NCBI GenBank assembly: GCA_003260025.2
Contig: QFZU02000163.1
Location: forward strand, 1-43,578
Direction of reading: 5' to 3'
Origin: Microbispora triticiradicis
Lineage (GTDB): Bacteria; Actinomycetota; Actinomycetes; Streptosporangiales; Streptosporangiaceae
Length of the DNA: 43,578 bases
Shown: positions 36,404-43,578 of the stretch, one piece after another
How positions within the stretch are numbered: position 1 is the stretch's first letter
Layout of the letters: each line of letters begins with the position of its first letter
Notes under the pieces: generated by a model
Database searches by the model: none
The model's input: only the letters and a program-made list of their open reading frames with translations
What the model was told of the DNA's origin: nothing
Position numbers and translations under genes: made by a program

Positions 36404-37813
36404 GTGCACAAATCGCCCACGCCTGCCCCCAGCACTCTGCGTGAACTGCGCGAGAGTGGACATCGATACCGGACGGTCAAGGCCGAGATCAGGGAGAACC
36501 TGCTGGCCAGACTGCGTTCCGGCGAGCCCCGGTTCCCCGGCATCGTCGGCTTCGACGAGACCGTCCTGCCGCACCTGGAGAGGGCGCTGATCGCCGGGCA
36601 CGACCTCGTGCTCCTCGGTGAGCGCGGCCAGGGCAAGACCCGGCTGATCCGCACCATCACCGGCCTGCTCGACGAGTGGTCGCCCGTGGTCAAGGGCTGT
36701 GAGATCAACGACCACCCGTACGCGCCGGTCTGCGTCCGGTGCCGCCGGCTGGCCGCCGCCCACGGCGACGACCTGCCGGTCGCCTGGAAGCACCGCGAGG
36801 ACCGGTACGGCGAGAAGCTGGCCACCCCCGACACCTCCGTCGGCGACCTGATCGGCGACGTGGATCCCATCAAGATCGCCGAGGGCCGCACGCTCGGCGA
36901 CCCCGAGACGGTCCACTACGGCCTGGTCCCCCGCACCAACAGGGGCGTCTTCTCCGTCAACGAGCTGCCCGACCTGGCCGAGCGCATCCAGGTGGCGCTG
37001 CTGAACGTGCTGGAGGAGCGCGACATCCAGGTCCGCGGCTACAACCTCCGCCTCCCCCTGGACGTCCTGCTCGTCGCCAGCGCCAACCCCGAGGACTACA
37101 CCAACCGCGGCCGGATCATCACGCCGCTGAAGGACCGCTTCGGCGCGGAGATCCGCACGCACTACCCCCAGACGATCGAGGACGAGCTGGTCCTGATCCG
37201 CCAGGAGGCCGACCTCGACGAGCTCGGCGCCGACCTGCCCGACCACCTCGTGGAGGTGATCGCCAGGTTCACCCGCCTCGTCCGCGAGTCGACCGCCGTC
37301 GACTCCCGCTCCGGCGTGTCGGCGCGGTTCTCGATCGCCGCCGCCGAGACCGCCGCCGCCTCCGCCGTACGGCGGGCCGCGCTGAGCGGGGAGGAACGGC
37401 CGGTCACGCGGGTGTGCGACCTGCCCGGCGTGGTCCACACGCTGCGCGGCAAGGTGGAGTTCGAGGTCAGCGAGGAGGGGCGGGAGGTCGACGTGCTCTC
37501 CCACCTGCTGCGCCGCGCGACCGCGGAGACCTTCCGCGGCACTCTCGGCGGGGCCGACCTCACGCCGCTGCTGGACCGGTTCGGCGAGGGCGCGCGGGTC
37601 GAGTCGGGCGATCTGGTGCCCGCCCCCGAGCTGCTGCGCCGCATCGGCCGCGTCGAGGGGCTGTCGAAGATCATGGCCAGGCTCGGCATGGGCGAGGGCG
37701 ACGAGTCGCCCGGCCACGCCGCCGCGGCGCTGGAGTTCGCCCTGGAGGGGCTGTACCTGATGCGCAGGCTGTCCAAGGACGACGTGGCGGGAGGTTCCGT
37801 CTACCGGACGTGA
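36404..37813 (+). CDS. MoxR/magnesium-chelatase-type AAA+ ATPase
   Basis: A 469-residue AAA+ protein. Walker A is LLGERGQGKTRLI; the Walker B/sensor region reads RGVFSVNELPDLAERIQVALLNVLEERDIQVRGYNLRLPLDVLLVASANPEDY, with Asn-Glu replacing the usual Asp-Glu. A Cys-containing insertion (CEINDHPYAPVCVRC) sits between Walker A and B. The C-terminal lid follows ITPLKDRFGAEIRTHYP. Such ATPases act as chaperones with VWA-domain partners; the partner is 38524-40494, as in the M. tuberculosis pair Rv0958/Rv0959. GTG 36404 is supported by the -10 hexamer just before it. Its last 13 bases overlap the convergent SRPBCC gene. Confidence 0.92.
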   Translation: MHKSPTPAPSTLRELRESGHRYRTVKAEIRENLLARLRSGEPRFPGIVGFDETVLPHLERALIAGHDLVLLGERGQGKTRLIRTITGLLDEWSPVVKGCEINDHPYAPVCVRCRRLAAAHGDDLPVAWKHREDRYGEKLATPDTSVGDLIGDVDPIKIAEGRTLGDPETVHYGLVPRTNRGVFSVNELPDLAERIQVALLNVLEERDIQVRGYNLRLPLDVLLVASANPEDYTNRGRIITPLKDRFGAEIRTHYPQTIEDELVLIRQEADLDELGADLPDHLVEVIARFTRLVRESTAVDSRSGVSARFSIAAAETAAASAVRRAALSGEERPVTRVCDLPGVVHTLRGKVEFEVSEEGREVDVLSHLLRRATAETFRGTLGGADLTPLLDRFGEGARVESGDLVPAPELLRRIGRVEGLSKIMARLGMGEGDESPGHAAAALEFALEGLYLMRRLSKDDVAGGSVYRT

Positions 37814-38280
37814 CAGAGCTCCGCCAGGTGGTGCAGCGAGTTGACGAGGTGCTCGGGGCCGAACGGCGGGAACCGGATGCCCCGCTCCCGGATGAACCAG
37901 GGCACGGCCGACCAGTCGTAGGTGAGCGTGACCTCGGTCTCGGACGGACCGAGCGGCGCCAGGTCGTACCGCCAGACCCAGCCGCCGAACTCCATCTGGC
38001 CGTCGCCCTTCTCCTGCCCCGTCTGCCAGGCGATCGCGCGCGGCGAATCGAGCACCTCGACCTTGTTGACCACCTGGTAGTCACCCTCTGGATGGCCGGC
38101 GTGATGCATGTCCATCCGGAAGATCTGCCCCACCTCGATCAGCGGCGCCCGGTCGGCGGCTTCCTGAACCCAGCCGGTGCCGTCGATCGCGGAATGGGTC
38201 GTCGGGTCCGCCAGCACCGCGAACACCCTGGCGGCGGGCACGGCTACGGTCAAGGTGGCGCTCACGTTCTCCACGGACAT
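37801..38280 (-). CDS. SRPBCC (Bet v1-like) hydrophobic-ligand protein
   Basis: A 159-residue START/SRPBCC-fold protein. It begins SATLTVAVPAARVFAVLADPTTHSAIDGTG, continues with YQVVNKVEVLDSPRAIAWQTG and ends in the long C-terminal helix RFPPFGPEHLVNSLHHLAELC. These proteins bind hydrophobic ligands, but no catalytic residue can be named. ATG 38280 has GGAGG seven bases upstream. It lies antisense between the MoxR ATPase and its VWA partner, overlapping the ATPase gene end. A leader hairpin lies just before its ribosome site. Confidence 0.9.
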   Translation of the reverse strand: MSVENVSATLTVAVPAARVFAVLADPTTHSAIDGTGWVQEAADRAPLIEVGQIFRMDMHHAGHPEGDYQVVNKVEVLDSPRAIAWQTGQEKGDGQMEFGGWVWRYDLAPLGPSETEVTLTYDWSAVPWFIRERGIRFPPFGPEHLVNSLHHLAELCHVR

Positions 38281-38291
38281 GGTGGGCCTCC

Positions 38292-38327
38292 GGTGAGTGG
38301 CGACCGGCCCGTCGCCGGCCTCTCACC
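38292..38327 (-). promoter_or_regulatory. Leader stem-loop upstream of the SRPBCC gene
   Basis: Two nested perfect stems: GGTGAG/CTCACC outside and GGCGAC/GTCGCC inside (six-base loop), interrupted by one base on one side and five on the other. It abuts the GGAGG ribosome site. Confidence 0.4.
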
Positions 38328-38511
38328 CTGGCTACGAAAGGGATCGGCGCCATTCGACACCACCACGGAAAAAAATCGGAAGACGGCGCCCGGCCCCGAC
38401 ACCCCTGACGCCCACCGCCCCCGGACCGTGTGGGCAGCGGCCATGGGGCGGGCCGTCCGCGCGGTCGAATCGGCGGATTCCACGTACGGCGCGCATTCCA
38501 GCCCCCGGGGG

Positions 38512-38517
38512 TAGCGT
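38512..38517 (+). promoter_or_regulatory. Candidate -10 (TAGCGT) of the VWA gene
   Basis: TAGCGT is followed by six bases and GTG 38524, with no ribosome site, so the VWA gene probably has its own leaderless transcript. Confidence 0.45.
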
Positions 38518-38523
38518 TGTCGC

Positions 38524-40494
38524 GTGTCCTACGCTTACGGGGAGTACCACGACGGGCCGGATCCGCTGGCTCCGCCGTACGACGTGCGCGCGGCCCTGGA
38601 CGAGATGGGCGACGCCGTCCTGTCCGGCTCGACGCCGCTCGACGCGCTGCGCGACCTGCTGCGCCGGGGGCTGCCCGGCGCGCCCGGGCGCCGCGGCCTG
38701 GAGGATCTGCTCCGCCAGGTGCGGCGCCGCCGCCGGGAGCTGAGGGACGGCACCCGGCTCGACGGGACGCTGGAGCGGGCCCGCGCCCTGCTCGACAAGG
38801 CGATCGGCCAGGAGCGGGCGGAGCTCCAGCGGGAGTCCGAGGGCTTGGGAGAGGCCGGGGAAGCTCTGGACGACGCCCGGTTCCGGGAGGCGATGCTGGA
38901 CACGCTGCCCTCCGACACCGCCCGCGCCGTGCAGGAGCTCGCCGGCTACGACTGGCGGTCGGCCGCCGCTCGGCAGACGTTCGAGGAGCTGCGCGACCTG
39001 CTGCGCAGGGAGGTCCTCGACAGCCAGTTCCGCGGCATGCGGGAGGCTCTGGCCAACCCCGATCCGGCGGCGATGGAACGGGTCCGGCAGATGATGTCGG
39101 ATCTCAACGACATGCTCGACCGGGACGCCCGGGGCGAGCATACCCAGGATGACTTCGACCGGTTCATGCAGAAATACGGGGACATGTACCCCGAGAATCC
39201 GCGGAACCTGGAGGAGCTGGTCGACCAGCTGGCCCGCCGCGCCGCCGCCGCCCAGCGGCTGCTGGCCTCGCTCACCCCCGAGCAGCGCGAGGAGCTGGCC
39301 GGGCTGATCAACCACACGCTGGAGCAGGCGGGCCTGGCCGAGCAGATGAGCCGGCTCGGCGAGGCCCTCCACGCCCGCCGCCCCGACCTCGCCTGGGGCG
39401 CTCCCGAACGCGTGTCGGGCGAGCGGCCGATGGCGATGGGCGACGCCGTGACCGCCCTGCAGGAACTGGCCGACCTCGGCGACCTGGAGTCCGCCCTCCG
39501 GCAGGACTACCCCGGCGCCCGGCTCGACGACATCGACGAGGAGGCCGTACGCCGGGCTCTCGGCCGTTCGGCGGTGGACGACCTGGAGTCCCTGCGCCAG
39601 GTCGAGCGCGAGCTGGAGGCCCAGGGCTACCTGCGGCGCAACCGCGGCAAGCTGGAGCTCACCCCCAAGGCCGTACGGCGGCTCGGCGAGACCGCCCTGC
39701 GCCGCGTGTTCTCCTCGCTCGAATCCGGCCGGCGCGGCGACCACGACCAGCGCGACGCCGGGACGGCCGGGGAGCCCACCGGATCGACCCGGCAGTGGCG
39801 CTTCGGCGACGAGCAGCCGATCGACGTCGTACGGACCGTCGTCAACGGCGTACGGCGGGGCGGGGGCGCCCCGGTGGCCCTGTCGGTGGACGACTTCGAG
39901 GTGGTGGAGACCGAGCGGCGCTCGGCGGCGGCCGTGTGCCTGCTGGTCGACCTGTCGTATTCGATGGCCCTGCGCGGCACCTGGGCGGCGGCCAAGCAGA
40001 CCGCGCTGGCGCTCCAGGCGTTGGTGGCCTCGAAGTTCCCCCAGGACGCGGTGCAGATCATCGGCTTCTCGAACTACGCGCGGGTGCTGCGGCCGGACGA
40101 ACTCGCCGGGCTCGAATGGGACATGGTGCAGGGCACCAACCTGCACCACGCGTTGCTGATCGCGGGCCGCCACCTGGACCGGCACCCCGACTTCGAGCCG
40201 GTGGTGCTCGTGGTGACCGACGGTGAGCCCACGGCGCACCTGATGCGCAACGGCGCGCCCCGGTTCGAGTGGCCGCCCTCGCAGGAGACGCTGACGCTCA
40301 CGCTCGCCGAGGTGGACAAGATGACCCGGCGCCGCGCGACGCTGAACGTCTTCATGCTGGCCGCCGACGACCGGCTGCGCGAGTTCGTCAACGAGGTGGC
40401 CAGGCGCAACGGCGGCCGGGTCTTCTCCGCCAGCGCCGACCGGCTCGGCGAGTACGTCGTCAGCGACTTCCTGCGCGCCCGCCGCACCCGCTGA
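38524..40494 (+). CDS. VWA-domain protein, partner of the MoxR-type ATPase
   Basis: A 656-residue protein. The N-terminal ~450 residues are helical and charged (LDALRDLLRRGL, RRELRDGTRLDGTLERARALLDKAIG, MERVRQMMSDLNDML). The C-terminal ~190 residues are a von Willebrand A domain with complete MIDAS: DxSxS in CLLVDLSYSMALRG, Thr in MVQGTNLHHALLIAG and Asp in VVLVVTDGEPTAHLM. MoxR ATPases with VWA partners act in metal insertion or protein complex maturation. A cytosolic location is likely, as there is no membrane helix. It is separated from the ATPase gene by the opposite-strand SRPBCC gene and has its own -10. The following 267 bases hold no recognisable element. Confidence 0.92.
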   Translation: MSYAYGEYHDGPDPLAPPYDVRAALDEMGDAVLSGSTPLDALRDLLRRGLPGAPGRRGLEDLLRQVRRRRRELRDGTRLDGTLERARALLDKAIGQERAELQRESEGLGEAGEALDDARFREAMLDTLPSDTARAVQELAGYDWRSAAARQTFEELRDLLRREVLDSQFRGMREALANPDPAAMERVRQMMSDLNDMLDRDARGEHTQDDFDRFMQKYGDMYPENPRNLEELVDQLARRAAAAQRLLASLTPEQREELAGLINHTLEQAGLAEQMSRLGEALHARRPDLAWGAPERVSGERPMAMGDAVTALQELADLGDLESALRQDYPGARLDDIDEEAVRRALGRSAVDDLESLRQVERELEAQGYLRRNRGKLELTPKAVRRLGETALRRVFSSLESGRRGDHDQRDAGTAGEPTGSTRQWRFGDEQPIDVVRTVVNGVRRGGGAPVALSVDDFEVVETERRSAAAVCLLVDLSYSMALRGTWAAAKQTALALQALVASKFPQDAVQIIGFSNYARVLRPDELAGLEWDMVQGTNLHHALLIAGRHLDRHPDFEPVVLVVTDGEPTAHLMRNGAPRFEWPPSQETLTLTLAEVDKMTRRRATLNVFMLAADDRLREFVNEVARRNGGRVFSASADRLGEYVVSDFLRARRTR

Positions 40495-40761
40495 GCGGCC
40501 CCGGACGGGGTGCACCGGGCCCGCGCGTGGCACCCTGGTGGGACAGGGGCGTCACGGGGGACGGCCCCGCACCGGCACGCCGCACGTGCGGAAGGAGGCG
40601 TACGGACAGGCGGCACGATCCGATCGTGGGCCTGGGATCCGGGGACCGTCGCCGGCGGGATCGATAATCCATTGCCGACCGGGCTGCAATCGGCGGACGA
40701 TAGACAGACACTCCCCGTGTTCGCGCTGGTCGTTCCACACGCCGGTGGAAGGAGCGCTCCC

Positions 40762-40854
40762 ATGTTCGCAGCAGTCGGCCTCGTCGTCCTGATGATCCTC
40801 ACCGGAGTCCTCTACGAGATGTCGGTCCACAACCGCCCGCGCCGCCGGAAATGA
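40762..40854 (+). CDS. 30-residue membrane peptide
   Basis: A very small frame with a strong ribosome site (GGAAGGAG eight bases before ATG 40762). The peptide is one hydrophobic helix (MFAAVGLVVLMILTGVLYEM) followed by a basic tail (SVHNRPRRRK), the layout of single-pass small regulatory peptides. A longer open frame covers it, but only this part has a start signal and sensible composition. I recognise no family. Confidence 0.6.
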   Translation: MFAAVGLVVLMILTGVLYEMSVHNRPRRRK

Positions 40855-40942
40855 GGCCGGGTGCCGGGACGCGCGGCCCGGCCCGCCCTGTCCGCGGCAA
40901 CGCGCTTCGTGCCGCGACGGGTGCGGTACGGAACCGACGCGA

Positions 40943-40948
40943 TAGCCT
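40943..40948 (+). promoter_or_regulatory. Candidate -10 (TAGCCT)
   Basis: TAGCCT lies seven bases before ATG 40956, which has no ribosome site. Confidence 0.45.
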
Positions 40949-40955
40949 CTGCCCC

Positions 40956-41387
40956 ATGTCGCCTCTCGACCATCTGCTGCTGTGGCTGCACATAGGATTC
41001 GCGATCTTCGCGCTCGGCCCGCTGACGGCGGTCACGAGCGTCACGCCGCGCTACATCAGGGCCCGGGAGATCGGTGTGCTGCGCTATCTGCACCGCTCGA
41101 CCCGGCTGTTCGGGCTGCTCACGATCGGAGTGTTCCTGTTCGGCCTGCTGCTGGGCCGCAGCGCCCTCGGCGCGCCCTACCTGTCGGTGTCGATGACGCT
41201 GTTCGTGGTGGCGGCCGTCCTGCTGGTGATCGTCGAGCGGGACCAGCGCACGGCGATCGAGGCGCTGTCCACCGAGTCGCCGGCGGACGACGCCAAGGTG
41301 CAGACCGGGCGGATCGCCGCGCTCGGCGGGATCAGCGCGCTGATCTGGCTCGTCATCCTCTTCCTGATGGTCTTCTTCAACCCCTGA
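40956..41387 (+). CDS. Four-helix membrane protein (DUF2269-like)
   Basis: A 143-residue integral membrane protein with about four helices: LLLWLHIGFAIFALGPL, LFGLLTIGVFLFGLLLG, YLSVSMTLFVVAAVLLVIV and ALGGISALIWLVILFLMVFF. The opening HxxxA pattern and overall size resemble DUF2269-type proteins, without known function. The start ATG 40956 fits a leaderless promoter. The stop lies 10 bases from the stop of the convergent CGNR gene, and a GCTACC/GGTAGC element spans that junction. Confidence 0.87.
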   Translation: MSPLDHLLLWLHIGFAIFALGPLTAVTSVTPRYIRAREIGVLRYLHRSTRLFGLLTIGVFLFGLLLGRSALGAPYLSVSMTLFVVAAVLLVIVERDQRTAIEALSTESPADDAKVQTGRIAALGGISALIWLVILFLMVFFNP

Positions 41388-41388
41388 C

Positions 41389-41418
41389 GCTACCGCTCTA
41401 GCCTGATACACCGGTAGC
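41389..41418. promoter_or_regulatory. GCTACC-N18-GGTAGC element, copy 1 (3' end of the CGNR gene)
   Basis: GCTACCG and CGGTAGC are perfect 7-bp inverted arms; counting the six-base core, the gap is exactly 18 bases. It spans the gap between two convergent genes and the last codons of the CGNR gene. The same core and spacing recur at that gene's start. Confidence 0.6.
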
Positions 41419-42336
41419 ACGCCTGGCCCGGCGTCTCTCCGTGAGACGCCGGGCCTTGGCCTGCGACCCGCAGTCGGCCATCGCGCACCAGCGGCGCGAG
41501 CCGTTGCGGCTGTGGTCGAGGAACAGCCAGCCACACCCGCCCTCCGCCAGGGGGCACACCCGCAGCCGCCGCAGGTCGGCCGTGGACAGGAACTCCACGG
41601 CCGCGTGGGCGAGCCGGTCCGGCACCAGGAGCGCGGGGCTGGTGCCCACCAACAGGCGGACCACCCGGCCCGGCGCGGCCTCGGGAGCGGGCGGGGCGCT
41701 CCCGGGGAGAAGCGGGGCGGTGTTGGGGACAGGCGGGGAGCTCTCGGGAACAGGCGAGGCGCTCGCAGGGACAAGCTGGGCACTGCCGGGGACAAGCGGG
41801 GCGCCCTCGGGGACAGGCAGGGCGGTGTCGGGGACAGGCAGGGCGGTGTCGGGGACGAGAGCCGAGCGCGCCGCGGCGCCCGCCCACCGCAGCCCGAGCC
41901 GTTCCAGCGCCGCGACCACCTCGGATTCCGCGCTCGGACGGCTTCCGGGGGCCACTTCCGGCGAAGACGCCGCCGGCACCCCAGCCGCCGGCATGCCGGC
42001 CGCCGGCGCCTCGACCCCCTGCGCCCCGATCCCCGGTGTCCCGGCCGCCGGCAGGCCGGCCGCCAGCACGGTGTAGACGGACTCCCGGATCTCCAGGGCG
42101 GCGTGCCACGCCTGGGCGGCGGACGAGGGGACGGCCGACCAGGCAGCCGCCACCGCCCGCGCCTCCTCGGCGTCGGCGACTCCCGCGCGCACCGCCCACG
42201 CCAGCAGGGCGGCGGGGCCGGGCAGGTACTCGTGATGCTCGGACCCGCCGGGCACCCGAGGCGCCACCGTGTTGACCAGGTCGAGCGCGAGATGTCCGCC
42301 GACGATGCGCGGATCACCGTTGTGGGCCTCAGTCAC
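41398..42336 (-). CDS. CGNR/ABATE-type zinc-finger regulator with repeat-expanded linker
   Basis: A 312-residue protein. The N-terminal ABATE domain begins RIVGGHLALDLVNTVAPR. The C-terminal CGNR zinc finger has Cys ligands in LRVCPLAEGGCGWLFLDHSRNGSRRWCAMADCGSQAKARRL, but the name-giving CGNR is CGSQ here. Between the domains is a long Pro/Val/Ala linker: PAAG-type repeats and about nine seven-residue VPxxAxx repeats (~120 extra residues over the usual ~190-200). GTG 42336 fits a leaderless promoter (TAGCAT seven bases upstream); ATG 42345 is the alternative. Divergent from an MFS exporter, which it probably regulates. Confidence 0.9.
   Translation of the reverse strand: MTEAHNGDPRIVGGHLALDLVNTVAPRVPGGSEHHEYLPGPAALLAWAVRAGVADAEEARAVAAAWSAVPSSAAQAWHAALEIRESVYTVLAAGLPAAGTPGIGAQGVEAPAAGMPAAGVPAASSPEVAPGSRPSAESEVVAALERLGLRWAGAAARSALVPDTALPVPDTALPVPEGAPLVPGSAQLVPASASPVPESSPPVPNTAPLLPGSAPPAPEAAPGRVVRLLVGTSPALLVPDRLAHAAVEFLSTADLRRLRVCPLAEGGCGWLFLDHSRNGSRRWCAMADCGSQAKARRLTERRRARRATGVSG
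41816..41857. repeat. 21-bp tandem repeat in the CGNR linker
   Basis: Two near-exact 21-bp units (41816-41836, 41837-41857; last base differs) encode VPDTALP twice; degenerate copies continue back to about 41690. Confidence 0.85.
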
Positions 42337-42343
42337 GCATGTC

Positions 42344-42349
42344 ATGCTA
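42344..42349 (-). promoter_or_regulatory. Candidate -10 (TAGCAT) of the CGNR gene
   Basis: TAGCAT on the minus strand lies seven bases before GTG 42336 and overlaps one arm of the operator-like element at 42346-42375. Confidence 0.5.
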
Positions 42350-42375
42350 CCAGTAAAGAGAGTTTTGCCGGTAGC
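42346..42375. promoter_or_regulatory. GCTACC-N18-GGTAGC element, copy 2 (CGNR/MFS divergent promoter)
   Basis: TGCTACC and GGTAGCA are perfect 7-bp arms with 18 bases between. The left arm overlaps the CGNR -10; the right arm lies 13 bases before the MFS start codon. The right half CCGGTAGCA is identical over nine bases to copy 1. A likely operator for the CGNR protein. Confidence 0.7.
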
Positions 42376-42388
42376 AGATGGAGGACAC

Positions 42389-43578
42389 ATGACGCCCTTA
42401 CCGGGACGCCGGGAGAAGTGGGCGCTCGCCGCCCTCTCCGTGGCCTGCTTCGCCTACGTCACCACGGAGGTCCTGCCGATCGGGCTGCTCACCGTGATCG
42501 CGCACGATCTGCGCAGATCCCCGTCCGAGACCGGGTTCCTCGTCACCGGATACGCCGCCGTCGTGGTGCTGGCGTCGCTGCCGCTCACCCGGCTCACGCG
42601 GCGGGTGCCCCGGCGCGCCCTGCTCACCGCCACCCTGGGGGTGCTCGTGCTGGGCTCCCTGCTCACCGCCGTCGCGCCCGGCTACCCGGTCCTGCTCGGG
42701 GGGCGACTGCTGATCGCGCTGACCCAGGCGCTCTTCTGGTCGGTCGTCGCCCCGACGGCCACCGCGATGTTCCCCCCTGCCGTACGCGGACGCGTGGTCG
42801 CCCGGATGGCGATCGGCAACGCGCTCGCGCCCGTCCTCGGCGTCCCCGCCGGGACGTGGCTCGGGCAGCAGGCGGGCTGGCGGGTGGCGCTCGCGGCGCT
42901 CGCGGTCCTCGGGCTCGTCACCTGCGTCGCGGTGGCCACGCTCCTGCCCCCGGCCGCCGCCGGGCCGGGAGGCGAGGACGGCGGGCAGGTGGGCCGAGCC
43001 CCCGCGCCCGACCTCGGGCGGTACGTGACCCTCGTCGTCGCCACCGTCGTCGGCGTGACCGGCTTTTTCACGGCGTACACGTACATCACGCCGTACCTGC
43101 TTGAAGTGGGGGATTTCGCGCCGGGCTCGCTGAGCCCGCTGCTGCTCGCGGGCGGGGTGGCCGGGGTCACCGGCACCGTGCTGGTGGGCCGGGCGCTCGA
43201 CCGGGCCCCCAGGGGCGCGCTGCTGACGCCGCTCGCCGTGATCACCTGCGCGTTGCTCGGCCTCCACGCCTTCGGCGCCGTCAAGGCCGCGACCGTCGTC
43301 TGCCTCTGCCTGGCGGGCATGGCCTTCAGCGCCCTCGCCGCCGCGATCCAGAACCGTACGCTCCAGATCGCCCCCGGCGGCACCGACCTCGCCTCCGCGG
43401 GGACGAGTTCGGCGTTCAACGTCGGGATCGCCGCCGGGTCGATGCTCGGCGGCGCGCTGATCGAGGGGCCCGGCGTCCACAGCGTGACCCTCGCCGGGGC
43501 GGTCCTGGCCGCCGTCGCGCTCGCCGCGCTGCTCGGCGAGCCCTGGGCGGCGACGGGCGCGCGATCGGCGCGCGGGCG
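42389..43578 (+). CDS. MFS exporter, DHA1 (AraJ/Cmr-like) family, 3' truncated
   Basis: The frame starts at ATG 42389, with GGAGG five bases upstream, and is open to the window end, so the last residues are missing (396 visible). About 12 helices; helix 1 reads LAALSVACFAYVTTEVLPIGLLTVIAHDL, the DHA1 signature with a polar TTE core, and later FWSVVAPTATAMFPPAVRGRVVARM and GNALAPVLGVPAGTWLGQQAGWR (motif C-like). Members export drugs or sugars. Divergent from the CGNR regulator across a 52-base gap that holds an operator-like element. Confidence 0.93.
   Translation, partial: MTPLPGRREKWALAALSVACFAYVTTEVLPIGLLTVIAHDLRRSPSETGFLVTGYAAVVVLASLPLTRLTRRVPRRALLTATLGVLVLGSLLTAVAPGYPVLLGGRLLIALTQALFWSVVAPTATAMFPPAVRGRVVARMAIGNALAPVLGVPAGTWLGQQAGWRVALAALAVLGLVTCVAVATLLPPAAAGPGGEDGGQVGRAPAPDLGRYVTLVVATVVGVTGFFTAYTYITPYLLEVGDFAPGSLSPLLLAGGVAGVTGTVLVGRALDRAPRGALLTPLAVITCALLGLHAFGAVKAATVVCLCLAGMAFSALAAAIQNRTLQIAPGGTDLASAGTSSAFNVGIAAGSMLGGALIEGPGVHSVTLAGAVLAAVALAALLGEPWAATGARSARG

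Noticed and set aside
42401..43578. Large frames on both strands across the final MFS gene
   Set aside because: Their translations are Arg/Gly/Pro or Gly/Asp/Gln-rich shadows; the frame from 42389 has membrane helices and MFS motifs.

Overview
This is a chromosomal window from a very GC-rich actinomycete. Third codon positions are almost always G or C, GTG starts are common, and mycothiol S-conjugate amidase (mca), a GreA-DUF4307-Mca block and GTP-dependent PEP carboxykinase are present. The gene content fits the order Streptosporangiales (a Nonomuraea/Microbispora/Streptosporangium-like organism), but that placement is inferred from gene character, not from a marker. I see no rRNA, tRNA, insertion sequence, prophage, CRISPR array or plasmid genes. 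The window reads as core chromosome with small regulated accessory cassettes. I annotate 40 protein genes. The first (PucR-type regulator) and last (MFS exporter) run off the window edges. No gap between genes exceeds 300 bases.

Layout. 1-4313: regulator, MHS-type transporter and two alpha/beta hydrolases, probably uptake and hydrolysis of an ester. 4341-6356: a glycosyltransferase-2 protein. 6451-10061: a lysozyme-like cell-wall protein divergent from a response regulator / sensor kinase / lipoprotein operon, with a near-ideal CRP-type site between them. 10067-14296: PhoH/PIN protein, cis-prenyltransferase and pckG on the minus strand. 14578-18960: an autoregulated-looking ribbon-helix-helix-like protein, a DHA2 exporter with its TetR, and an oxidoreductase divergent from a second TetR. 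18929-26296: NlpC/P60 protein, greA, DUF4307, mca, a small membrane protein, a GNAT-like protein, an unknown acidic protein and a DUF255 thioredoxin-fold protein; from memory, the greA-DUF4307-mca-small protein-DUF255 order matches M. tuberculosis Rv1080c-Rv1084. 26318-32652: class A penicillin-binding protein, AsnC/Lrp regulator divergent from 4-hydroxyphenylpyruvate dioxygenase, RDD membrane protein, M1 metallopeptidase. 32662-36222: FIST sensor, ROK kinase, threonine dehydratase. 36404-40494: MoxR-type ATPase and VWA protein, separated by an opposite-strand SRPBCC gene. 40762-43578: a 30-residue membrane peptide, a four-helix membrane protein, a CGNR regulator, and a divergent MFS exporter.

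The most interesting content is regulatory. At least seven compact palindromic operators sit on promoters or start codons: two CRP-like sites, tandem DasR/NagR-like boxes upstream of pckG, a palindrome ending on the start codon of 14578-15096, a TetR operator over the DHA2 promoter, a 45-bp double TetR operator, and GCTACC-N18-GGTAGC elements at both ends of the CGNR gene. Nine genes show a TAnnnT-like -10 hexamer 6-8 bases before the start codon, which predicts leaderless mRNAs. Nine convergent gene pairs overlap or have fewer than 30 bases between them, leaving no room for ordinary terminators. Several unrelated genes carry in-frame 15-bp tandem duplications. No single locus is clearly an undescribed multi-gene system; the best candidates are the CGNR element pair, the NlpC/P60 protein with a permease-like extracellular domain, and the three-gene signalling operon with its CRP-like site.
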